Part shown: one piece after another, positions 1-7,140 of the stretch | How the letters are laid out: each line of letters begins with the position of its first letter | How positions within the stretch are numbered: position 1 is the stretch's first letter | DNA from: Caldilineaceae bacterium | GTDB taxonomy: Bacteria; Chloroflexota; Anaerolineae; Caldilineales; Caldilineaceae | DNA length: 47,247 nt | Direction of reading: 5' to 3' | Assembly (NCBI GenBank): GCA_022842065.1 | Contig: JALHQH010000073.1 | Location: forward strand, 1 to 47,247 | The notes under the pieces: model-generated | What the model saw: the letters and a program-made list of their open reading frames with translations, nothing else | Databases searched by the model: none | What the model was told of the DNA's origin: nothing | Made by a program: the position numbers and the translations under genes

Positions 1-119
1 CTGCCCATTGCGCTCACTTTGTTCAGCGCTTGGCTAGACATCGAGTGCGTTTTTTTGACTATTTTCTCGCTCGCCTCTACATATCTGCTCTTTCGTTAGA
101 ATTATGAGCGAACACCAAG
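1..119. repeat. Left copy of 119-bp terminal inverted repeat
   Basis: Bases 1-119 are the exact reverse complement of 47129-47247. The match stops abruptly at position 120. It includes an ATG at 104 followed by five codons (MSEHQ), which are the same first codons as the lipoprotein gene at the right end. The outer limit cannot be seen because the window ends inside the repeat. It may be a genuine inverted repeat flanking the segment, or the fixed overlap left by a de Bruijn-graph assembler at a repeat node. Confidence 0.95.
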
Positions 120-175
120 TATGCAGTGTGGAAAAAGAAAATTGGGCAACGACAGGAGTATCAGGAGGAGTAACC

Positions 176-481
176 ATGGATAACAAAAAGATCGATGAGA
201 TGGAAACAACTGAGTTTGAGGCCATTGTCGAAGCTTTTATTGAACGCGAAACCCAAGGTTTAGGAGAGCTGCCCGCCGCGGTCTTCTTTGATGCGCTGGA
301 GCAGGTCTTTCGCAAACCAGAAGAAGCTGTGACCGTGGCAGTGGCTGCCCAAGTCATCGGTACCGAACTACAATTTGCATTACAAGATGTGGCCCTGCCT
401 GGCATTGTCGTCCATGATAATCAGATCATGGTCAACAATGTACGTTTTGTGATCCACCTATCACCTGCAGCCGTTGCCTAG
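176..481 (+). CDS. Small acidic hypothetical protein, 101 aa
   Basis: I do not recognise a family. The start at 176 was chosen because a strong ribosome-binding site (CAGGAGGAG) sits 5-8 bases upstream. The frame stays open upstream to an ATG at 104 inside the terminal repeat, but that start has no such site. The N-terminal half is acidic and probably helical (IDEMETTEFEAIVEAFIERE); the C-terminal half is hydrophobic with beta-like segments (GIVVHDNQIMVNNVRFVIHL). There is no signal peptide or membrane helix, so it is probably cytoplasmic. It converges with the SARP regulator gene, and the two stop codons share one CTAG tetranucleotide. No function is assigned. Confidence 0.7.
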   Translation: MDNKKIDEMETTEFEAIVEAFIERETQGLGELPAAVFFDALEQVFRKPEEAVTVAVAAQVIGTELQFALQDVALPGIVVHDNQIMVNNVRFVIHLSPAAVA

Positions 482-3400
482 CTGCTCTCCCCATACAACC
501 CCATCAACGCCCAATGCGCTGCCACCCCTTCCAGAAAACTCCGCCGCAGCCCCAAATCACTAATCCCCGCGGCATATTCCTGCAACAGCCGTCCACCTTG
601 GGCCAACACGGTGTTGGCCCGTTCATCCTGGTTGGCGGCCAGCACCTGATAGCAGGTTAGATAGGTAAAAAAGGGCGTGGTGCCGCCGGCGCGGGGCTGG
701 GTGGCGAGCACCGGCAAAATCGCTTCGACCCAGCGCTGTGCCTGCCAGATCTCGCCGGCGCGCAGGGCAAGTTGGGCCAGCCCGGCCTCGGCCTCGCTGG
801 AGAGGCTCACATTGCCCAACTTGGTGCAGGCAGCTATCGCCTGCTGATAAGCATCGGCAGCGGTGGGTTGATTCATGGCGGCACGGGCATGGCCGAGCAG
901 CAGGTAGACGGTTGCTTTGCGGCTCGCCACAGTGCTGGGGGCAAGCTGTTGTTGTGCCGCTTCGGCATAGGCCAGGGCAACCTGATCTTCCTGGGCATAA
1001 TGGGCTTTGAGCGCCAGCGCCGTTAACCCCTCACTTTGACACTCTTTGGGCAGCGTGCTGCGTTCCAGTAGAGTCAACAGTTGCGCCGCCCAACGCTGTG
1101 CCCCCGGTTGATCGCCCAGGTAACTATAGAGGCGCACCAGCGCAGCTAGGCCCATAGCTTCGTAGTAGGGGGCACCAATTTCCGCGGCGAGCGCGACCCC
1201 TTGCGGCAAGAGGCTGGCGGCCAACATATAGTCACCTTGCTGCGCGTGAACGGTCCCCAGCCAAACCTGCGAGACCATCTCCTGCCGGCGCGAGCCAAGC
1301 GCACGGGCGAGTTGCAAGACCTCTTCATATTGCTGCTGCGCGGCCATATAATTGCCTTGAAAAAAATGGCTGAGGGCAAGGCTGGAACCGCATTCCATCT
1401 GGCCTCGTACTTTGCCTTGCGTTTGACAGAAGTGCAACGCTTGTGAAAGGAGGCTGCGGCTCTCTTCATACTTTTCTAGGGCCAGGCGGTTGCCGTGTAA
1501 CCAAATATGGGCCATCCACAGCGCCTCGCGCACCAACTCGTCGGCCCCAGGATCTTGTTGCGCGGCGTCCGCCAGTGTGATCGCGGTCTTCCATGCCTTG
1601 GCGGCGTCGTGGATCTGGCCAAATTCCTGCAAGGCGCGCCCCAGCACAAAGTGACCAAAAATTTGCCCTTCCACAGAGCCGCTGCTTTCGCCTAACGCAA
1701 TGGCTTCACGCGCCAACGCCGCCATCTGTTCATCCTGCCCCTGGGCAAAACAATAGTTAGCGTGGATCGCCAGCAATTTGCTGAGGAGCGCGTGGCTGCG
1801 CTGCAGCGCCGCCGCGTTGTGCGGTTGGGTGGCGAGCCAACCGCGAACTCCCTCTACGGCCAGCGCAAAAGTGCGCCGCCCTTCATACTCCAGCCCGCGC
1901 AAGATGCAGAATTGCCACCAGCTAAAGGCGGCTGGCCTCAGCGCGTCGATCTCGCCCGCGGTCGCTGCATAGATCCAGGCTTGCCGCACATTGTCCAGTT
2001 CCAGCGCGATCTCGTCACAGGCAAGCCGTGGTTCACCGCGTGCCAACCGGGTGGCGCGTGCGGCCAAGTGGGCGAGATAAGAGTGAGTGTGCCGCTGCTC
2101 GACTTGCGCGTGCATGGCGGGGAAGAAGGCCAACTGCTCGGCGGCAAATTGGCGCAGTAGCTCATGCAGCAGAAAACGCGGCGCAGCGGTTGACTGGTCC
2201 GCACACACCAGCAGTGATTTCTGGACCAGGCGATTTAACACGGCTAGGGTCGCGCCGGCCACGGTCTGCGCCGCCTGGGGGGTAAAGCCACCGCGAAAGA
2301 CGGCCAACTGCCGCAGGGCCTGTTGCTCCTCATCCCCCAACAACTGCCACGACCAGGCAAAGACGGCGCGCATGCTGCGTTGCCGTGCGGGCGCATCGCG
2401 CCAGGCGGTGGCAAGGATATCAGCACTGTGCGTGATCGCGTCGGCAATGGCGGTGGGGGTCAACGTCTCGATCCAGGCGGCGGCCAGCTCCAGCCCTAGC
2501 GGCATCCCTTGCACCAGGCGACAGATGCGCAGCACCGCGGCCACATTCGCTGGCTGAAGGGCAAAGTCGGCTGCAATCCGCTGCGCACTCTGGGTAAAGA
2601 GTTGCACTGACGACAGGGCGCTCGCCAGCGCAACATCGTCTCCCCCGGTTGTCACTGGCGAAACGTTTTGGCCATAATCGAGGGGCGGGATCAGATAGAG
2701 ATGTTCGCCGCGTACCTGCAACCGTTCACGTGAGGTGACTAGGATTTGGAGCGCCGGAGCCTCCTGCAAAAGCGTAACCACGAAGGTAGCGGCATCGAGC
2801 AAATGCTCAAAGTTGTCAAGGATCAGCAGTAGATCCTTATGGCGCAGCCCTTGGATCACCGCCTGTTGTGGATCACCTTGCAGGGTCAAGCCAAGCGTCG
2901 TGGCAATGGTCGGGGCCACGGCCGCCGGCGTCACCAGGGGTGCCAGCGAGACAAAATATACACCGTCGGCACATTGCGCGCTACGCATTACCCCCTGTAC
3001 AATGGCTTGCCCAACGCCCAGTGCCAACCGCGTTTTTCCCATGCCTCCCGCCCCTACAATCGTCACCAGGCGCGTCGTCCGCTCCTGCAAGCGCGCACAA
3101 AGTTCCGCAACGGCAGCTTCACGCCCCACCAATGGGGTCAATTGCGCGGGTAGGTTGTGGGGATAAGGTGACAGGAGGACAAGGTGACTTGGTGACTGAA
3201 GGGTTGGAGAACTCACCTTGTCACCTTGTCCCTCGGTCACCACGCGTCGAGAGTACTCTCTCGTGGCCTTGTCACCTTGTCCCCCTGTCACCACGCGTCG
3301 AGAGTACTCTCTCGTGGCCTTGTCATCTGCCTGCCCGGCGCGGATCTGTGCCACCAGGGCAAGCGTGGTGGCATCGGGATCGACGCCTAGTTCCACCCGC

Positions 3401-4134
3401 AGCAGGCGACAGCAGCGCTCAAATTGGGCGAGGGCCTGGCTGGTAAGACCACGCCGGGCGAGCAAGCGCATTAGTTGGCGGTGCGCATCCTCGCGATAGG
3501 GATCCAGTTCCAGTTGACGGCCGGCAAAGCTGTGGGCCTGTTCATCATCGCCGCGTGTTTCGTAGGCGGTGGTCAGTTTTTGCAACACGAGCAACGCTTG
3601 TTGGTGATAGAACTCGCGGCGTAACAGCAGCCATTCCTCAAAGGGGGCGGCATCAACCAGCCCAAAGCCGGCCAACAATTCGCCGCGGTAAAGTGCCGCA
3701 GCCTGGGCCAGATCGCGCAGACAGGTGTCACAATCGGCAAGCCTGGCATGGTGATGAGCTTCACTCGCCGCAAGCAACGCGGTAAAGCGCGTGACATCAA
3801 CGCTAAATGCTGATGCATTGAGTTGCAAGCTTTGGCGGGTGACCATAAAGAGGCGTTCCGCACTGCCAGGCACGGCGTGATCAAGCCCTGCGCGCAGGCG
3901 GTGGAAGGTTTGGCGCAGGTTGGTCAACGCGGATTGGTGGCTGATCTCCGGCCAGAAGAGCGCGGCCAATGTCTCACGCCGATGGGCCTGTCCCGGTTGG
4001 AGGGCGAGATAGGCGAGCAAGCCGCGCGCTTTATCGGTGGCGAAGGCCGTTACCTGTTCGCCGTTGGCGGTGACGGCAAAGGCACCAAAGAGGGTGAGGG
4101 TAAGGTGGGTCATAGATGGTTGTTTCATTGGCAA
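478..4134 (-). CDS. SARP-type transcriptional regulator with ATPase and TPR domains
   Basis: This giant regulator (1218 aa from the longest start; MTHLTLTLFG at 4113 is an alternative, and neither has a clear ribosome-binding site) has the AfsR/SARP architecture. Residues about 10-100 form an OmpR-like winged helix. Residues about 110-265 form a bacterial transcriptional activator domain (GELLAGF, then LELDPYREDAHRQLMRLLA). A low-complexity linker with two 17-residue repeats lies at about 272-306. A STAND/NB-ARC-like ATPase follows, with Walker A GAGGMGKT near 360 and LLLILDNFEHLL as Walker B. The C-terminal 450 residues are alanine-rich TPR-like helices. Such proteins bind direct heptamer repeats, and candidate TGTCACG repeats lie in the adjacent divergent region. 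The linker repeat looks like an in-frame insertion of an intergenic hairpin element. Confidence 0.9.
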   Translation of the reverse strand: MPMKQPSMTHLTLTLFGAFAVTANGEQVTAFATDKARGLLAYLALQPGQAHRRETLAALFWPEISHQSALTNLRQTFHRLRAGLDHAVPGSAERLFMVTRQSLQLNASAFSVDVTRFTALLAASEAHHHARLADCDTCLRDLAQAAALYRGELLAGFGLVDAAPFEEWLLLRREFYHQQALLVLQKLTTAYETRGDDEQAHSFAGRQLELDPYREDAHRQLMRLLARRGLTSQALAQFERCCRLLRVELGVDPDATTLALVAQIRAGQADDKATREYSRRVVTGGQGDKATREYSRRVVTEGQGDKVSSPTLQSPSHLVLLSPYPHNLPAQLTPLVGREAAVAELCARLQERTTRLVTIVGAGGMGKTRLALGVGQAIVQGVMRSAQCADGVYFVSLAPLVTPAAVAPTIATTLGLTLQGDPQQAVIQGLRHKDLLLILDNFEHLLDAATFVVTLLQEAPALQILVTSRERLQVRGEHLYLIPPLDYGQNVSPVTTGGDDVALASALSSVQLFTQSAQRIAADFALQPANVAAVLRICRLVQGMPLGLELAAAWIETLTPTAIADAITHSADILATAWRDAPARQRSMRAVFAWSWQLLGDEEQQALRQLAVFRGGFTPQAAQTVAGATLAVLNRLVQKSLLVCADQSTAAPRFLLHELLRQFAAEQLAFFPAMHAQVEQRHTHSYLAHLAARATRLARGEPRLACDEIALELDNVRQAWIYAATAGEIDALRPAAFSWWQFCILRGLEYEGRRTFALAVEGVRGWLATQPHNAAALQRSHALLSKLLAIHANYCFAQGQDEQMAALAREAIALGESSGSVEGQIFGHFVLGRALQEFGQIHDAAKAWKTAITLADAAQQDPGADELVREALWMAHIWLHGNRLALEKYEESRSLLSQALHFCQTQGKVRGQMECGSSLALSHFFQGNYMAAQQQYEEVLQLARALGSRRQEMVSQVWLGTVHAQQGDYMLAASLLPQGVALAAEIGAPYYEAMGLAALVRLYSYLGDQPGAQRWAAQLLTLLERSTLPKECQSEGLTALALKAHYAQEDQVALAYAEAAQQQLAPSTVASRKATVYLLLGHARAAMNQPTAADAYQQAIAACTKLGNVSLSSEAEAGLAQLALRAGEIWQAQRWVEAILPVLATQPRAGGTTPFFTYLTCYQVLAANQDERANTVLAQGGRLLQEYAAGISDLGLRRSFLEGVAAHWALMGLYGESS
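3165..3330. repeat. Octamer-unit repeat inserted in frame in the SARP gene
   Basis: Two 51-bp direct copies (3216-3266 and 3267-3317, with a third partial) contain GGTGACAA-type octamers (as read on the minus strand) and the palindrome GAGAGTACTCTC. Inverted octamers of the same kind lie at 3166-3200. The period is exactly 17 codons, so the reading frame is kept. In the protein this is a basic linker between the BTAD domain and the ATPase. Confidence 0.85.
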
Positions 4135-4145
4135 ACAGCGAGTAC

Positions 4146-4175
4146 TAATAATTAATGGAAAACAATTAATTATTA
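4146..4175. repeat. AT-rich inverted repeat upstream of SARP gene
   Basis: Ten-base arms TAATAATTAA (4146-4155) and TTAATTATTA (4166-4175) lie just upstream of the SARP start. A very similar AT-rich sequence containing ACAATTAATTATT recurs at about 30254-30292. It could be a regulatory hairpin or a short dispersed repeat. Confidence 0.6.
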
Positions 4176-4251
4176 ATGGTTGGCTAATATCTGATCAACT
4201 TCGTTGGTCGCTCGATCGAGGAAAGTATAGCACAAACGGGAAAAACGGGCT

Positions 4252-4325
4252 TGTCACGCTTTTTGTCACGCTAGCAGTGGTTTTTGTCACGCTAACTGGT
4301 TATGGCGCGACGGGTTTGTCACGTT
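4252..4325. promoter_or_regulatory. Phased TGTCACG direct repeats, candidate SARP operator
   Basis: TGTCACGCT occurs at 4252-4260, 4264-4272 and 4285-4293, and TGTCACGTT at 4317-4325. The spacings are 12, 21 and 32 bp, close to one, two and three helical turns, so all copies would face the same side of the DNA. SARP regulators are known to bind direct heptamer repeats with about 11- or 22-bp periodicity. These lie between the SARP gene and the divergent small gene at 4429. The assignment to this SARP is inference. Confidence 0.45.
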
Positions 4326-4428
4326 CGCCTTGTACGCTAGGGTGTAGGCGCGGTTCGTAATGAACGCACCCGCACCAATCGCATTTTATATTTTTGTCCA
4401 CGTGGGATCTATGAAGGGAAAAGTGACG

Positions 4429-4653
4429 ATGCCATCCGAATCCACACCGGCCCCTGCCGGTTACTGTGCTTACTTGGTGCGGCTCTGGCAGGAGAGTCCG
4501 TACACTGCCTGGCGCGCTTCGGCACAGAGCGTGCAGACGAGTGAAACGGTGCGTTTTGCCGATCTGGAACGACTCTTCGTTTTCCTGCGCACACAGAGCG
4601 AAGAGCGGTTACCAGCACAAACTGGGGGCGAGGAACGCGCAACGACGGCATGA
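4429..4653 (+). CDS. Small conserved-looking protein, 74 aa
   Basis: The start at 4429 has GAAGGGAAAAG about ten bases upstream; the frame is also open to ATG at 4411 and 4360. The core YCAYLVRLWQESPYTAWRAS followed by RFADLERLFVFLRTQ resembles a short protein that I recall near SARP regulators in Chloroflexota genomes, but I cannot name a family. It has no signal peptide or membrane segment. The phased TGTCACG repeats lie just upstream, so it may be a target of the divergent SARP gene. Its function is unknown. Confidence 0.6.
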   Translation: MPSESTPAPAGYCAYLVRLWQESPYTAWRASAQSVQTSETVRFADLERLFVFLRTQSEERLPAQTGGEERATTA

Positions 4654-4792
4654 GCAAGCGGGCTTTTACGACCAACGCATCAGAAACGGTTGTTAAACGT
4701 TGCCACTGGTAGGCTATAGCAGCACCGGTAAAGAAGTCCAATCATCAATCATAAGTCTCACGGCTTGCAGCTTAATATATCAAGGAGTAACA

Positions 4793-6976
4793 ATGAAACA
4801 GACACTTTCAACCATCCTCATGATCTGGGAATTTCTCGGTTCACAAGAGTGCCGCATCTGGTTGCGTATGACCCTGAAGCCGGCTGCCGTCATGGCAACG
4901 CTGGCCGTCATGCTCTGGCTGGGTGCTTGGTTTGATGCCCGCATCGCCCATGCCGAAACGCAGGATCTGGCTTGTCCAGCCGGCACAGAACAGGACGGGC
5001 AACTCTGCTATCCCCTGTGCGAAGCCGGCTTCACGGGCATCGGTCCGGTCTGTTACAAAAATTGTCCGGCCGGCTACACGGATGATGGCGCGCTCTGCCG
5101 CCTGAATGCCCATATCTTCGCCAAGGCGAGTTACGGCCGCGGCGGGGGCACGGGGCTGGTCTGCGCAGCCAATCAGGAGGCGCAAGGTGGCTTGTGTTAC
5201 CCCAGATGTATTGCAAGTCACTACGGGGTTGGCCCGGTCTGCTGGCAGCGCTGCCCAGCTGGCTATGCTGATCATGGCGCAACCTGCTTTCGCCACATTT
5301 TTGACTTCTTTGGCAAGAATACCTATGGCCGTGGGGCGGGTGCTCCGGTCAGCGTCTGTCCGGCGGGGCTGGAACGCAACGGTGCCCTCTGTTATCCCCG
5401 CTGCGCCGCCGGCTTTGTGGGCAATGGTCCTGTCTGTTTTCAACGCTGCCCGGCCGGTTACAAAGATGATGGCGCGCTCTGTCGCAAAGATGCCATCATC
5501 GTCGCCAAGGCAAGTTATGGCCGTGGTGCGGGGGAAGTGCTGAACTTTATCCCGGTCGCCGACTCGTTTCAGATTAGTACCCCTAAGGACACGCCGGTGA
5601 CCTTTCAGATGCCGGTCACCGATCTCAATGATGATGTAGCCAACGGCAGCGACGTGATCGTTGTGCAGCCGTTTGAACATGGCACAACGAGCGCTGATAA
5701 GCTCTATACGCCTGAACCCGGCTTCGAGGGCACCGATTTCCGGGTCTGGAAATGGTCCGACGGCAAACACGAATCGAACCAGGCCATTGTCACCATTGTC
5801 GTCGGCAATGTGGGGCCGAATAGTGCGCCGGTGGCGCTGGATCGCACCGTCGTCGTCACCGAGGAGACGCCAATCACCATTGATGTCCTCTGCACCGACG
5901 CGGAGAATGATGAACTCTTTTACCAGTTGCTGGAAAAGCCGCAACATGGCGACTACCAGTGGATTCCACCCAACACCGTCATTTACACCCCCACCGTCGA
6001 TTTTGTCGGCACGGACTCGTTCACCTTCCGCTCGCACGACGGGCAGGAGTTCTCCAACGTCTCGACGATCACGTTGACCGTGAACGCCGTCAATGATGCG
6101 CCGGTGGTGGTGACGCAGCCGATCAGCACGACGCGCAACAACAATGCCGCCGTGGTGCTCTCCGCCACCGATGTGGAGAGTGACACCATCACCTACACGC
6201 TGGTCAGCAGCCCGACTCATGGTTCGTTGAGCGGGGAGATGCCGAACCTGCTCTACACACCGGAAGAAAACTTTGTGGGCGACGACAGCTTCCAATTCCA
6301 GGCGCGTGACCCACAGGGTGCGGCCACCGTGGCGACCGTCAGCATCACCGTGCTACCGACCAACACCGCGCCCCTGGCTGAAAATCTGGTGCTCACCACC
6401 GTTCAGGAGAGCGCCGTCGCCGTGAACCTGACGGCCGGCGATGTTGATGAGGATGAACTCACCTATACGCTGGTCACCAGCCCCACCCACGGCACTTTGC
6501 TTGGTGCGGGCACAGAGTGGGTCTACACCCCGGCGGCAAACTTTGTCGGTGTAGACAGCCTGACCTTCAACGTGAACGATGGCCAAGCTGATTCCCCGGT
6601 GGCGACGGTCACCTTCAACGTTACTCCTGCACCGAACGAAGCCAGTCTCTTCGGCCTCGTCTTTGAAGATCGCAATGGCAACGGCCAACCCGATGAGGAC
6701 GAAACCGGCGTTAGTGGGCTGCTGGTCACATTGACACCGACCAACAGCCGGACCGGCGACGAACTTAGCACACTCACTGAAGCCGGTGGCGGCTGGCGTC
6801 TCGATGGCGCGGTGTTTGGGCAGTACACGCTGCGCATCGCCTCAAGCAGCAGCATCCAGATTGCGACACCGATCGAAACCGTGATCACCCTCGACCAGCG
6901 TGGCGTCCAACCGCTGCAACCCGCCGGGGTCAAGGTGACGGGTCGTGCGCTCTTCCTACCATTGGTGGTGAGATAA
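4793..6976 (+). CDS. Secreted Cys-rich / Ig-repeat surface protein, copy A
   Basis: This 727-aa secreted protein starts at 4793 with AAGGAG at 4782. It has a long signal peptide (hydrophobic stretch about 31-46, likely cleavage after AHA at 54). Residues about 57-245 hold three Cys-rich modules with the pattern C-PAG-x-E-x-x-G-x-LCYP-x-C, GPVC, CPAGY-x-DDGA-x-C, each ending in a YGRG(A/G)G motif. Four Ig/cadherin-like domains follow to about 610 (recurring THGSLSG, YTPEENFVGDDSF). An SdrD-B-like domain (EDRNGNGQPDEDE) lies at about 620-700. The protein ends ALFLPLVVR directly before the stop, the same tail as three other secreted proteins here. It is a tandem paralogue of the next gene. A role in adhesion or in the cell surface layer is likely; ligand unknown. 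Confidence 0.85.
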   Translation: MKQTLSTILMIWEFLGSQECRIWLRMTLKPAAVMATLAVMLWLGAWFDARIAHAETQDLACPAGTEQDGQLCYPLCEAGFTGIGPVCYKNCPAGYTDDGALCRLNAHIFAKASYGRGGGTGLVCAANQEAQGGLCYPRCIASHYGVGPVCWQRCPAGYADHGATCFRHIFDFFGKNTYGRGAGAPVSVCPAGLERNGALCYPRCAAGFVGNGPVCFQRCPAGYKDDGALCRKDAIIVAKASYGRGAGEVLNFIPVADSFQISTPKDTPVTFQMPVTDLNDDVANGSDVIVVQPFEHGTTSADKLYTPEPGFEGTDFRVWKWSDGKHESNQAIVTIVVGNVGPNSAPVALDRTVVVTEETPITIDVLCTDAENDELFYQLLEKPQHGDYQWIPPNTVIYTPTVDFVGTDSFTFRSHDGQEFSNVSTITLTVNAVNDAPVVVTQPISTTRNNNAAVVLSATDVESDTITYTLVSSPTHGSLSGEMPNLLYTPEENFVGDDSFQFQARDPQGAATVATVSITVLPTNTAPLAENLVLTTVQESAVAVNLTAGDVDEDELTYTLVTSPTHGTLLGAGTEWVYTPAANFVGVDSLTFNVNDGQADSPVATVTFNVTPAPNEASLFGLVFEDRNGNGQPDEDETGVSGLLVTLTPTNSRTGDELSTLTEAGGGWRLDGAVFGQYTLRIASSSSIQIATPIETVITLDQRGVQPLQPAGVKVTGRALFLPLVVR

Positions 6977-6977
6977 T

Positions 6978-7050
6978 GGGGTGGTGGGGTGATTCGGCGG
7001 TTGAGCTTGTCGAAACCACCGAATCACCCCATTACCAATCACCCAATCTC
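6978..7050. repeat. Octamer-type hairpin between the paralogous surface genes
   Basis: GGGGTGATTCGGCGGTT at 6986-7002 pairs with AACCACCGAATCACCCC at 7014-7030 (16 of 17 bases). The loop contains GAGCTTGTCG. Further copies of the GGGGTGAT/ATCACCC unit flank both arms. It sits 9 bases after the stop of copy A and could act as a terminator or mRNA-stabilising hairpin, although no T-run follows. Confidence 0.75.
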
Positions 7051-7140
7051 CCAAACGCTTCCCCAACGCTTGCGAGACGCAGCCTTGTGTAAAGTGGCTG
7101 TATCAACAAATCCTGAACGGTCGCAAGTAAGGAGTTTTCA

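Noticed and set aside
104..175. Upstream start MSEHQ for the first small protein
   Set aside because: These codons belong to the terminal repeat; the ATG at 176 has a much better ribosome-binding site.
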